Positions 1 through 7,693 of a DNA stretch of 13,387 nucleotides are shown here, piece by piece. The notes under the pieces are model-generated. The model had not been told where the DNA came from. It saw only the letters and a program-made list of their open reading frames with translations, and made no database searches. The first letter of the stretch is position 1, and the number at the start of each line of letters is the position of its first letter. A program made the translations under genes and the position numbers. Where the stretch lies: contig DHGT01000078.1 in NCBI GenBank assembly GCA_002402905.1, forward strand, positions 21,785 through 35,171, given 5' to 3'. The DNA comes from Desulfatitalea sp. UBA4791 (GTDB taxonomy: Bacteria; Desulfobacterota; Desulfobacteria; Desulfobacterales; Desulfosarcinaceae).

Positions 1-2
1 TC

Positions 3-308
3 GAAGAACTGGACAAATGCCAGATCAGCGCGGAGGCCAGGGCGTACATGCGTATCATCGAGACCAACCTGAACGACATCGTATCCCAGTTTTCCGATAG
101 CAAGTCCTCAAAATACCTGGATTTTACACCGACCGAAGTTCGCATCGCCGATTTTATCCGCAGCGGCCGCAATACCAAGGAGATCGCCGGGCTATTGGGC
201 ATGTCGCCGAGTTCGGTGCAATGGCATCGCAAAAACATCCGCGACAAGCTCGGATTGGTGAATAAAAAGAAAAACCTGCACACCTACCTGAGTTCTCTGA
301 ACGAGTAG
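3..308 (+). CDS. LuxR-type HTH transcriptional regulator, 3' end (5' truncated by window)
   Basis: The frame is open to the left edge, so only the last 101 residues of a longer protein are visible; the first ATG at 48 is internal. Residues from about position 125 onward form a GerE/LuxR DNA-binding domain: LTPTEVRIADFIRSG, then NTKEIAGLLGMSPSSVQWHR as the helix-turn-helix and a NIRDKLGL tail. In this clade such domains often sit at the end of PAS- or receiver-containing regulators, but the sensory part lies outside the window, so the signal is unknown. It ends at a TAG and is followed by a hairpin at 322-356. DNA binding is clear; the target genes are not. Confidence 0.85.
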   Translation, partial: EELDKCQISAEARAYMRIIETNLNDIVSQFSDSKSSKYLDFTPTEVRIADFIRSGRNTKEIAGLLGMSPSSVQWHRKNIRDKLGLVNKKKNLHTYLSSLNE

Positions 309-321
309 CCGCGAACAATTC

Positions 322-356
322 AAAATGGTTGATCGGGTGTTTTGCCCACCCATTTT
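322..356 (+). terminator. possible weak terminator hairpin after the LuxR gene
   Basis: The arms AAAATGG (322-328) and CCATTTT (350-356) pair perfectly. Inside them GGG (335-337) can pair with CCC (345-347) after an asymmetric internal loop. The right arm ends in four T residues but no longer U tract follows, so termination would be weak. It sits 14 nt after the stop codon of the regulator, which is the expected place. Confidence 0.35.
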
Positions 357-454
357 CCACCCCATTGTTTCCTGTTAAGCGATTCCGTTTTCAGCCGATA
401 TTTCCCCTGCGCCACGCGATATCAATAGACCATGAAAAATGGAGGCACCGGCCA

Positions 455-691
455 ATGAAAGCTAAAGAACCCATGTCACCGCATGAACCGGATCAGAACG
501 GCAAGATCATTCTGGATGCCCTGGAGGGCGTTGTCCGGAATCTATCCATGATCAACGCCAGCCTGGAGATATTGCTCAACACAGAGCCTCCCGAATTTGT
601 GAAGCCCGATTTGATCAAGGCTTACGAGGCGGAGCGGCATGCCAGCCAGATTGCCCGCAATCTGACGATATTTTGCCATAAAAATTTTTAG
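455..691 (+). CDS. small hypothetical protein, 78 aa
   Basis: I do not recognise this protein. The ATG at 455 is chosen because GGAGG at 441-445 lies 9 nt upstream; the frame is open further up (TTG at 329), but that stretch has no ribosome site and an unconvincing composition. The product is charged and looks mostly helical: a polar N-terminus (MKAKEPMSPHEPDQNG), a leucine/isoleucine-rich segment (LDALEGVVRNLSMINASLEI) and a second segment rich in Ala, Arg and Glu before NLTIFCHKNF. There is no signal peptide, membrane segment or cysteine motif. It lies between a LuxR-type regulator and the convergent hybrid kinase, so a small signalling accessory is possible, but that is only context. Confidence 0.55.
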   Translation: MKAKEPMSPHEPDQNGKIILDALEGVVRNLSMINASLEILLNTEPPEFVKPDLIKAYEAERHASQIARNLTIFCHKNF

Positions 692-722
692 CCGCCCAAT
701 GTCACTCGACTTTAAAAACCGC

Positions 723-3700
723 TCAACGCTGATCCAGAACAGCCCTGATCTTGACTGCCAGTTCTCTTAAAGAAAAGGGCTTTTGAATGAAATGGTCCTT
801 GTCGTCCGATACGCCCCGGTTCACGACCACGTCGGCGGTGTATCCGGACATATAGATATATTTCAATCCTGGTCTCATCGACAGCAGCCGCTGCGTCAAT
901 TCTCGGCCGTTCATCTCCGGCATCACCACATCGGTAATGAGCAAGTCGAGCTCGGCGCCCTTTTCCTCGACCAGACGAATCGCATCGCCCGGCGTGGGCG
1001 CTGGCAAAACAGTGTACCTCAAGCGCTGGAGCATCATCTGGCCGATCTCACGGATCGTTGGATCATCTTCGACCATGAGAATGGTCTCGCCCCGGCCGTG
1101 TGGGATCTCTTCTGAATCTGTTTCTTGCTCTGCCGCAGCAGCGACGGCCTGCTGCGGCAGATAGATGTTGAAGGTCGTTCCCCATCCCGGTTCGCTCTCC
1201 ACGCGGATGAAACCGCTGTTCTGTTTGACGATGCCATAGACCATGGCCAAACCCAGCCCGGTGCCCTGCCCCACCCCCTTGGTGGTAAAAAAAGGCTCGA
1301 AGATATGCGGTATGGTCTCCTGGTCTATGCCCGATCCGTTATCTTTTACGGAGAGCCGAACGTAATCGCCCGCAACACAGTCGGGATGGGGTTCGCAAAA
1401 GGCGCCGTCCAATGACACCGAGGCGGTTTGGATGGTGATCTTTCCCACGTCCGCGATGGCATCCCTGGCATTGACGCAGAGGTTGGCCAGGATCTGATCA
1501 AACTGAGTGGGGTCCATATAGACCGTGAAACGGCCCTTTCCGGGCATCCAGGTCAGCTCGATGTCCTCACCGATGAGCCGGCGCAGCATCTTGAGAACGG
1601 CTTCGACCGATTCATTGAGGTCGAAGCGCACCGGCTCGACGCGCTGCTTGCGGGCAAAGGCGAGCAACTGACGGGTGAGATTGGCCGAACGCTGGGCCAC
1701 ATCGAGAATTTTCGCCAGGTTCTGGCGGATCGGATCACCGGCATCCGTCCCGTCCATCACCAGTTCGGTATACCCGATGATGGCCCCCAACATGTTGTTG
1801 AAATCATGGGCCACCCCGCCGGCCAGGACGCCCACGGCTTCGAGTTTTTGAACCTGCAGTAGCTGCTCCTGAAGTTTCTGACGCTCTACCTCGGCACGTT
1901 TCCAATCGGTGACATCGACAAAACTGACCAGGTAACTCTCTCCGATCAGACTGGCGCCGATCAACATCTGGCGCACCGCTGCGTCCTTGCAGGTCACCTG
2001 ATATTCGCCGGTGGCGATGTTCGAACGGCTTGCCAGCTCCTGATCTACGGCCTGGCGCAGGTCCGATGCGACCTTTCTGCGGTAATCCGAATCTGGGAAA
2101 GCAACCGACAGAAAATCATCGACAGTTCCGATCTCGCCCAACCCATAGCCCAAGGTCTGAATAAACCGCTCGTTGAGCTCGACGATGCGCCCATCCGTGG
2201 CAATCTCGATCAGCGGCAAGGGGGCCATCATGAAAAGCGAACGGAAGCGTGCCTCGCTCTCTTTCAGCGCTTTTTCGGCCCGCTTTTTTTCGGTGATATC
2301 CACAGTCATAGAAAGGACTTGCTGGTGACCGCCGACATCGAGCAACACCGAAGAGAACATGATATGCGACTGGCTGCCATCCAATCGGCGGATCGTGGTC
2401 TCAAGATTCTTGACAAACCCTTGCTTCCTGAGGGTATCGACCACCTTTCCCGTCTCTTCGTCACCTATGTCGGCAAAATCGCTGGTTTTAAAGTTTGACA
2501 GTTCATCCTGGCCAATACCCCGATCGGATAGGAACGCCTGGTTGGCAGCCAAATACCGTCCGTCTTCGGGATTGTTGATGGTGATGGCGTATGGGGCGTG
2601 GTCGAAAATAGCGCGAAACAAGGCCTCGCTCTGGGCCATGCCGGCCTGTGCATCCTTAAGGGTCTGAATGTTCGTATCCAACCCGATCAGGCGCAGGGGA
2701 ACGCCATCCGGGTCCCATTCGACCGCCCGGCCCTTGGAAAGCACCCAACACCAGCTGCCATTCGCTTGCCGGAATCGAAATTCCATCTCGAAGGGCTCCC
2801 GACCTCTGGCCGCGATATAGTCCCGATAGTGATGATCCACCATCGGGCGATCTTCTGGATGCATGTAACTTTGCAGCTCCTCGACCGTCTCTTCACGTCC
2901 GACCGCGTCGTAACCGAGCATGCCGAACCACTGCCGGCTGAGATAGACGACCCGCCGCGCCGGGTAGTAGTCCCAGATACCGGCCTGGGTCGCCGCCGTG
3001 GCCATCTTCAGCAGCTCGCCCTGTTCCAGCAGCGCTTGTTGCGCCATTTTCAGGTTGGCCACCTTTTCCTTGAGCCGACGCATGAGAAAATAGCTGACGA
3101 TCAGGAGGCCGGCCATCACCACCGCCACGATCGCGTTGATAATTCTTAGCAGGCGACGCGCATTGGGGTCCAGCCATTCACCGATATCCAGCGATATCCA
3201 TCGGTTGCGAATCGCCTCTATGTCACTTTCCGTGATCGTGTCGAGAGCCTTCTGAATGGCGCTATGCAGCAACGGATAGTTGCGGCTCACCCCGATGCGC
3301 CACTCGAAGGCGTAGTCGGTGTTGCCGGCCACCCGCAGATTGGGGATGCCTTTCTTTTGGATATAGTAGGCAGCCACGGCCAGGTTCTCGACGAAGGCAT
3401 CCACCTGCCCGAAGGAAACCGCCTGAAGGCCCTGGGGCACATCGGGCATGGACACGACTTCGAACCGCCCGGATGCGTCTTGGCCCAGGTAGGTTTGGGT
3501 GGCGTATCCGGCAACCACGGCCACCCGCCGCCCCTCCAGGTCTTCGAGACGCTTGCCGCCGACAAACGCTTCGGCAGTGATGATCACGACGGGCACCACG
3601 GCGTAGGGCGTTGTAAAAAAGGCATAGCGCTCCCGTTCGGCGGTGCGCACGATGGTGGGGGCAATGGCGCACGCCCCGCTTTCCAGGGCTGCCAAATGCC

Positions 3701-3995
3701 GATTCCAGTCATCGGAGGCCTGCTTGGGAAAGACAACTCCGAGGCGTTGCTCGACCAGGGCCATCACATCCGCGCCCATGCCAGCGAAGGTGCCTTGGTC
3801 GGAAACGAATTCGATGGGTGGAAACGAGGTATTGAAAAAGAGTACAGATTCAGAAGCATGCGCGTCGAGCCAGGCCCGCTCCTCGGGGGTCAGCCCGACG
3901 GACCGGGGATTCTCGGCACGTGATGCCATGGCCGATGTGAAAGAAAACACGAGGACCAGCAACCAAAGAAGAAGAGCGGATCGTTCGTGTGCCAT
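723..3995 (-). CDS. hybrid sensor histidine kinase with periplasmic SBP_bac_3 sensor, three PAS domains and receiver
   Basis: A 1090-residue membrane sensor kinase. The start at 3995 is preferred over a TTG 22 codons upstream because AAGGAGA lies about 10 nt before it and a signal peptide (MAHERSALLLWLLVLVFSF) begins there. Domains by residue: signal peptide 1-28; family 3 solute-binding sensor about 45-270; transmembrane helix about 287-305; coiled coil 306-335; PAS about 332-447, 455-570 and 580-698; HisKA with VAHDFNN (His730); HATPase with N box NLCVNARDAI, DNGSGI (885-890) and GTGLGLAM; receiver 970-1088 with acidic pair D977/D978, phosphoacceptor D1022 in LLITDVVMPEMNG, S1050 and K1072. 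All catalytic residues are present. By family knowledge, ligand capture in the periplasm drives phosphorelay from His to the receiver Asp, as in BvgS-like kinases. The ligand is probably a small solute such as an amino acid, but it cannot be read from the sequence. No separate response regulator or Hpt protein is adjacent, and the gene ends 31 nt from the convergent small gene. Confidence 0.93.
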   Translation of the reverse strand: MAHERSALLLWLLVLVFSFTSAMASRAENPRSVGLTPEERAWLDAHASESVLFFNTSFPPIEFVSDQGTFAGMGADVMALVEQRLGVVFPKQASDDWNRHLAALESGACAIAPTIVRTAERERYAFFTTPYAVVPVVIITAEAFVGGKRLEDLEGRRVAVVAGYATQTYLGQDASGRFEVVSMPDVPQGLQAVSFGQVDAFVENLAVAAYYIQKKGIPNLRVAGNTDYAFEWRIGVSRNYPLLHSAIQKALDTITESDIEAIRNRWISLDIGEWLDPNARRLLRIINAIVAVVMAGLLIVSYFLMRRLKEKVANLKMAQQALLEQGELLKMATAATQAGIWDYYPARRVVYLSRQWFGMLGYDAVGREETVEELQSYMHPEDRPMVDHHYRDYIAARGREPFEMEFRFRQANGSWCWVLSKGRAVEWDPDGVPLRLIGLDTNIQTLKDAQAGMAQSEALFRAIFDHAPYAITINNPEDGRYLAANQAFLSDRGIGQDELSNFKTSDFADIGDEETGKVVDTLRKQGFVKNLETTIRRLDGSQSHIMFSSVLLDVGGHQQVLSMTVDITEKKRAEKALKESEARFRSLFMMAPLPLIEIATDGRIVELNERFIQTLGYGLGEIGTVDDFLSVAFPDSDYRRKVASDLRQAVDQELASRSNIATGEYQVTCKDAAVRQMLIGASLIGESYLVSFVDVTDWKRAEVERQKLQEQLLQVQKLEAVGVLAGGVAHDFNNMLGAIIGYTELVMDGTDAGDPIRQNLAKILDVAQRSANLTRQLLAFARKQRVEPVRFDLNESVEAVLKMLRRLIGEDIELTWMPGKGRFTVYMDPTQFDQILANLCVNARDAIADVGKITIQTASVSLDGAFCEPHPDCVAGDYVRLSVKDNGSGIDQETIPHIFEPFFTTKGVGQGTGLGLAMVYGIVKQNSGFIRVESEPGWGTTFNIYLPQQAVAAAAEQETDSEEIPHGRGETILMVEDDPTIREIGQMMLQRLRYTVLPAPTPGDAIRLVEEKGAELDLLITDVVMPEMNGRELTQRLLSMRPGLKYIYMSGYTADVVVNRGVSDDKDHFIQKPFSLRELAVKIRAVLDQR

Positions 3996-4144
3996 GCGTT
4001 TAGGGTCTCCTTGATCGTCCGCTGGGGGCTGTCTTGCCCCCCAGCCCTGCCACATCGTCAAAATGAAGCGGTCAATTGATCTCGGTCATTCAGATGGAAA
4101 GAGGGGAAGAGGTCGTGTGGGCGCCACTGGACTGAATGTACCAT

Positions 4145-4173
4145 AGCATATTGCCATCCCTTTCAGCTACCAA
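4145..4173 (-). promoter_or_regulatory. candidate sigma-70 promoter for the hybrid kinase
   Basis: On the minus strand TTGGTA (4173-4168) is followed after 17 nt by TATGCT (4150-4145), each matching four of six consensus bases. It would give a leader of about 140 nt before the kinase start at 3995. The spacing is ideal but the match is moderate. Confidence 0.35.
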
Positions 4174-4228
4174 CGGTTTTCTTTATCAACACTCTCTATT
4201 GAGCCTGTATGACAACCTAAATCTCGCA

Positions 4229-4251
4229 GGGGCGGGCTTTACGCCCGTCCT
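4229..4251 (+). other. GC-rich hairpin in the divergent kinase/lutA intergenic region
   Basis: GGGGCGGGC (4229-4237), loop TTTAC and GCCCGTCCT (4243-4251) form a nine-pair stem with two G-T pairs. No T tract follows on either strand, so it is not a standard intrinsic terminator. It lies upstream of the candidate lutA promoter and could be a REP-like repeat or a regulatory structure. The rest of the 349-base gap 3996-4344 shows only the two candidate promoters. Confidence 0.4.
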
Positions 4252-4275
4252 CAGCATCCGCCCAAGTTAATGACA

Positions 4276-4302
4276 TTGACGGCATGCGGACAAACGTATA
4301 GT
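4276..4302 (+). promoter_or_regulatory. candidate promoter for lutABC-ogt
   Basis: TTGACG (4276-4281) and TATAGT (4297-4302) each match five of six sigma-70 bases, but the spacer is only 15 nt, shorter than the usual 16-18. The predicted start would be about 35 nt before the lutA start codon. This is the best promoter-like pair I see before the operon. Confidence 0.35.
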
Positions 4303-4344
4303 GATGCTCATCGGTCACCATGAGCGTGAAAGGACGGATTGCCG

Positions 4345-5094
4345 ATGAAGCGCGTCTCCCTGTTCATCCCCTGCCTGGTCGACATGGTGCTGCCCCACAT
4401 CGGCGAAAGCACCGTGACCCTGCTGCGGCATCTGGACTGCGAATCGACGTATCATTCCGAGCAGACCTGTTGCGGTCTGATGTCGTTCAACAGCGGCTTC
4501 CGCAAGGAGGCCCGTCGCCTGGCCCGGCACTTCATCCGCGTCTTCGAAAACGACGAGTGGATTGTGAGCCCCTCCGGGTCGTGCGTCAACATGGTCAAAA
4601 ATCGCTACCTGGAACTGTTCGAGGACGATCCGGTCTGGTTTGCGCGGGCCCAGGGACTGGCCCCCCGGGTCTATGAACTGAGCCAGTTCATCGTGGATCA
4701 CCTGGGCGTTGAAGACCTGGGCGGCACCCGTCATGCCAAGGTGGCCTATCATGAATCGTGCAGTACACTGAACGCCCTGGGCGTGTCGGCCCAACCCAAG
4801 GCGCTGATCCGCTCGGTACGGGGCACGGAGCTGGTCGAACTCACCGGCGCCGACATCTGCTGCGGTTTCGGCGGCACCTTTGCCAACAGCTTTGCGGACG
4901 TATCCACGGCCCTGGTACGCCAGAAAGCCGAATACTTCCTCGCCAGCGGCGCGGATTTGCTGGTCATGTGCGATCCCGGCTGTCTGCTCAACATCCAGGG
5001 CTATCTCGACCGCCATCACCCGGGCCGGCGTGCGGTCCATCTGGCCGACTATCTGGCTGGGAGCATCGGAGAAAAAACGCAGGTGGCGACATGA
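4345..5094 (+). CDS. lutA: LutA, lactate utilization Fe-S protein (CCG domains)
   Basis: A 249-residue cysteine-rich protein of the LutA/LldE family, a subunit of the cytoplasmic LutABC complex that oxidises L-lactate to pyruvate. Two CCG-type modules are visible: FIPCLVDMVLP with C10, TCCG at 42-44 and SGSC at 80, then HESCS (C139), CCGFGG at 172-177 and MCDPGC (C209, C213). These resemble the heterodisulfide-reductase-like cysteine domains that hold iron-sulfur centres. Length matches the family. The ATG at 4345 is preferred over a TTG two codons upstream because it lies 10 nt after AAGGA (4330-4334). Its stop overlaps the lutB start as ATGA, which indicates translational coupling. No lactate permease is adjacent. 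Confidence 0.93.
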   Translation: MKRVSLFIPCLVDMVLPHIGESTVTLLRHLDCESTYHSEQTCCGLMSFNSGFRKEARRLARHFIRVFENDEWIVSPSGSCVNMVKNRYLELFEDDPVWFARAQGLAPRVYELSQFIVDHLGVEDLGGTRHAKVAYHESCSTLNALGVSAQPKALIRSVRGTELVELTGADICCGFGGTFANSFADVSTALVRQKAEYFLASGADLLVMCDPGCLLNIQGYLDRHHPGRRAVHLADYLAGSIGEKTQVAT

Positions 5095-6170
5095 ACATCA
5101 CGACCGAGAGGTTCAAAGAGACGGCGCGCCAGGAACTGGCCAACGCCCATACCCAGAAATTTCTCCAGATCCTGCCCCTGCGGCTCGCCGCCCGACGCGA
5201 TAGCGCCTACCAGAGCTTCCCCGATCCGGAAGCGGCCCACCGGTATGGCCAAACCATACGGGACGAAGCGATCCAGCGCCTGCCCGAGCTGTTGCAGATT
5301 TTTGAAACCAACGCGATCGCCAACGGTGCGCGGGTCTTCTGGGCCGAAGACAGCCGGGCGGCCAATGGTTACATCGCCGAACTGGCCAAACGGGAAGGCG
5401 TCTCCTATGTGACCAAGGGCAAGTCCATGGTCACCGAGGAGTTGGGTTTGAACGAGGCCCTGGCCCAGGCCGGCATCGAGACCTGGGAAACCGACCTGGG
5501 CGAATTCATCACCCAACTGCTGCAACGGCCGCCGTTTCACATCAGCCTGGACAGCGGCCCCAAGAGATCGGATGAAATCGACGGCCCTGAAGAGCTGCAC
5601 ATCGTGATCCTGGACAACGGCCGCTCGGCCGCTTACCAGGATCCGAAAACGCGCGAAGCCCTGCGCTGCATCCGTTGCGGGGCCTGTCTGAACGCCTGCC
5701 CGGTCTACGGCAAGGTCGGCGGTTATCCTTATGGATGGGCTTACTCCGGCCCCATGGGCCAGGTGCTGACCCCGGCCCTGCAAGGTCTGGGCAACACCGG
5801 CGACCTGATCCGCGCCTGCACCCTCTGCCATCGCTGTAAAATCATCTGCCCGGCCGGCATCGACCATCCCAGCTTGCTGCTTTATTATCGGTATAAGGAT
5901 GTGGTCGGAGACCGGGCCCTGGGCGGCAACGGCGCAGGATGGCGCGAACGTTTCGTTCACACGCTCCTTTCCGTGGCCGGCAGCGATCACCGCTTGTGGC
6001 GGCTGTTTGCAAAGGTCGCCCGGCTGGCTGCCAATCGATTCCGGAGCGGTGATCGGATTCATTCGATGCCCAACGGTCCGCAGGGCTGGTTCAGCAGCCG
6101 TGACCTGCCCGCCCTGCCGGCCAAAACCCTCCGTGAACGTTGGGCGCAAATCGATCAAAAGAGAAATTGA
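5091..6170 (+). CDS. lutB: LutB, lactate utilization Fe-S protein, with apparent internal deletion of the LUD domain
   Basis: The start overlaps the lutA stop by 4 nt (ATGA). The 359-residue product has the LutB/LldF N-terminus, including KGKSMVTEELGLNEAL (110-125) and ETDLGEFITQL, the motif DEIDGPEELHIVILDNGRS (161-179) and two 4Fe-4S clusters: CIRCGACLNACP (C193, C196, C199, C203) and CTLCHRCKIICP (C243, C246, C249, C253). Family members are about 460-480 residues. Here RPPFHI (146-151) runs directly into SLDSGPKRSDEIDGPEE, skipping the roughly 110-120 residues that usually hold the second half of the LUD (DUF162) domain, with its AxTGS and GRLVS-type segments. The frame stays open across the join near 5540-5550. 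Electron transfer by the clusters may survive, but the LUD fold should be broken unless this is a natural short form or an assembly artefact. Confidence 0.9.
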   Translation: MNITTERFKETARQELANAHTQKFLQILPLRLAARRDSAYQSFPDPEAAHRYGQTIRDEAIQRLPELLQIFETNAIANGARVFWAEDSRAANGYIAELAKREGVSYVTKGKSMVTEELGLNEALAQAGIETWETDLGEFITQLLQRPPFHISLDSGPKRSDEIDGPEELHIVILDNGRSAAYQDPKTREALRCIRCGACLNACPVYGKVGGYPYGWAYSGPMGQVLTPALQGLGNTGDLIRACTLCHRCKIICPAGIDHPSLLLYYRYKDVVGDRALGGNGAGWRERFVHTLLSVAGSDHRLWRLFAKVARLAANRFRSGDRIHSMPNGPQGWFSSRDLPALPAKTLRERWAQIDQKRN

Positions 6171-6178
6171 GGCACGCC

Positions 6179-6847
6179 ATGACCGATCAGGTCCGACACA
6201 GGATTCTCCAAAGACTCCAGGGCGCCGAACGGAAAAACGTGGCGGCGCGACCGACGCTGCCTTTGCCGCGGGAACACCACCTGGACGCGGCCCGACTCAA
6301 AGATCAGTTCATGGCCCAGTTCGAAGCCCAGGGCGGAGTCTGTTATCCCGTGGCTGACCGGGGTGCATTGCACGACCGCCTGGCCGCCATCTTCAAAGCC
6401 GAGGGCATTAACCGGGCGATGGCCACCACGGACCACGTGCTCCTGCCCCTGGACCTGGTCCGCTGGGGAGAGCGCAGCGGTGTGTCGGTCGTCATGCCGT
6501 CCGATTATCCCGATCGCCGGGGCTTTACCCGGGCGGTCTTCGACGAGGTCCAGGCGGGGATCACGGGCGTGGATTTCGCCGCGGCCGAATCGGGCACCCT
6601 GATCCTCGCCCATGGCCCAAACCAGGCTCGCCTGGTCTCTCTCGCGCCCCTGGTGCATGTCGCCATAGTTCCCGTCACACGCATCGTCGGGACCTATGAC
6701 ACGGCCATCCAGGCCCTTTTCACCGATGGCCGCCGACCCTCACAGGTCAGCTTCATCACCGGACCAAGCATGACGGCCGACATCCAGGCCACGATGTTCA
6801 AGGGGATGCACGGGCCCCAAAAGATCTTTGCCCTAGTGCTGGAATGA
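6179..6847 (+). CDS. lutC: LutC, LUD-domain lactate utilization protein
   Basis: A 222-residue LUD-domain protein (DUF162), third subunit of the lactate-oxidising complex. The C-terminal half carries the conserved segments AAESGTLIL (135-143), NQARLVSLAP (148-157), HVAIVPVTRIVGTYDTA and FITGPSMTADI (192-202), ending in KGMHGPQKIFALVLE. The ATG at 6179 is preferred over a TTG 13 codons earlier, which lies inside lutB; TTGAGG at 6167-6172 gives a weak ribosome site and overlaps the lutB stop. The gap to lutB is 8 nt. This LUD domain looks complete, unlike that of the neighbouring LutB, so it cannot be excluded that it partly compensates. Confidence 0.9.
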   Translation: MTDQVRHRILQRLQGAERKNVAARPTLPLPREHHLDAARLKDQFMAQFEAQGGVCYPVADRGALHDRLAAIFKAEGINRAMATTDHVLLPLDLVRWGERSGVSVVMPSDYPDRRGFTRAVFDEVQAGITGVDFAAAESGTLILAHGPNQARLVSLAPLVHVAIVPVTRIVGTYDTAIQALFTDGRRPSQVSFITGPSMTADIQATMFKGMHGPQKIFALVLE

Positions 6848-6859
6848 AAGGAGAACACT

Positions 6860-7363
6860 ATGTTTTATAACCATTTCGATACCGGCGTCATCGGCACCCT
6901 CACCCTGGTGGCCGACGAGGCCGGCCTTCGGCATATCGACTTTGCCACAGCGAAGCATCCCATGGCGATAGCGCCGTCGTGGAAGAAAAACCCGGGGTTT
7001 TTCAAGGCGGCCAAATCCCAATTACGGGCCTATTTCAACGGCGAGCTCAGAGCGTTCGACCTGCCCCTGGCCCCGGCTGGCACACCGTTTCAGCAGCGCG
7101 TCTGGCAGGTTTTGGGCGCCATCCCCTATGGCACCCTGGCCAGCTATCGTTGGGTGGCCGAACAGATCGGCAACCCCAAGGCCGTGCGCGCCGTGGGTGG
7201 GGCCAATGCCAGAAACCCACTTCCCGTGGTGATCCCCTGCCACCGGGTCATCGGCCGCAACGGCACCCTGACCGGCTTCGGCGGGGGGCTGGAGATCAAA
7301 CAGCGCATGATCGAGCTGGAAAAAGCGACTTGTGGCGCGAACGAAAATCGAATGCTGCTGTGA
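6860..7363 (+). CDS. ogt: methylated-DNA--protein-cysteine S-methyltransferase
   Basis: A 167-residue suicide repair enzyme that transfers the alkyl group from O6-alkylguanine (or O4-alkylthymine) to its own cysteine. The active-site motif PVVIPCHRVIG places the acceptor at C127. VWQVLGAIPYGTLASY (81-96) leads into the helix-turn-helix, with KAVRAVGGANARNP carrying the arginine finger (R110), and TGFGGGLEIKQRMIELE closes the domain. The N-terminal ribonuclease-like domain (about 1-75) is short but present, and no Ada regulatory domain is fused, so it is an Ogt/MGMT type. AAGGAGA lies 6 nt before the start and the gap to lutC is only 12 nt, so it is probably cotranscribed with lutABC, with no evident functional link. 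Confidence 0.93.
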   Translation: MFYNHFDTGVIGTLTLVADEAGLRHIDFATAKHPMAIAPSWKKNPGFFKAAKSQLRAYFNGELRAFDLPLAPAGTPFQQRVWQVLGAIPYGTLASYRWVAEQIGNPKAVRAVGGANARNPLPVVIPCHRVIGRNGTLTGFGGGLEIKQRMIELEKATCGANENRMLL

Positions 7364-7371
7364 TAAAAAGG

Positions 7372-7401
7372 TTGACACTATTTCGACCCCGTTGCTACGA
7401 A
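7372..7401 (+). promoter_or_regulatory. extended -10 promoter for the dodecin gene
   Basis: A perfect -35 TTGACA (7372-7377) is followed after 18 nt by TACGAA (7396-7401), which is preceded by TG at 7393-7394, making an extended -10. The predicted transcript starts near 7408, about 45 nt before the dodecin start codon. It lies just after the ogt stop, so dodecin probably has its own transcript. Confidence 0.55.
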
Positions 7402-7453
7402 TCGGAAGAAAATCAGATAAAACCATTCGTGCGTTCATCCAAAGGAGGCGCCT

Positions 7454-7669
7454 ATGAGTGAAAGTATGTACATCGTCATCGATCTGGTAGGAACCAGCAC
7501 CACGTCATGGCAGGATGCCGCGCAGAATGCCATCGAAACCGCGGGCCTGAGCCTCGACAACCTGCGCGTCGCAGAAATCACCCAAATGGACATGAAAGTG
7601 GAAAACGGGAAAGTGATCGCCTACCGTACAAGGGTGAACCTCTCCTTCAAATACGTCGAAGACGATTAG
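7454..7669 (+). CDS. dodecin family protein (Trp-less, calcium-dodecin-like)
   Basis: A 71-residue dodecin, a small protein that assembles into a hollow dodecamer and usually stores flavin. The beta-alpha-beta-beta layout is clear: MYIVIDLVGTS, helix TSWQDAAQNAIETAGLSL, then LRVAEITQMDMKVENGKV and YRTRVNLSFKY. In flavin-binding bacterial dodecins the segment after the helix reads LDWFEV, whose Trp stacks on the isoalloxazine ring; here it is LRVAEI, so that Trp is absent. The GTSxTSW start of the helix and the RVA segment resemble the calcium dodecin of Mycobacterium tuberculosis (Rv0379) as I remember it. AAAGGAGG at 7441-7448 is a strong ribosome site 5 nt before the ATG. Family membership is secure; the ligand is uncertain. 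Confidence 0.88.
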   Translation: MSESMYIVIDLVGTSTTSWQDAAQNAIETAGLSLDNLRVAEITQMDMKVENGKVIAYRTRVNLSFKYVEDD

Positions 7670-7693
7670 GCCGGCCTGATCCAGGGACGCTGA

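Noticed and set aside
4315..5040. A 241-codon minus-strand frame opposite lutA
   Set aside because: Antisense to a gene with clear cysteine motifs; no independent support.
5049..6158. A 369-codon minus-strand open frame opposite lutB
   Set aside because: Antisense shadow of lutB; composition rich in Gly, Ala and Gln with no recognisable domain.
7670..7680. GGCCGGCC palindrome after dodecin as a terminator
   Set aside because: No loop and no T tract; it is too short to form a stable hairpin.
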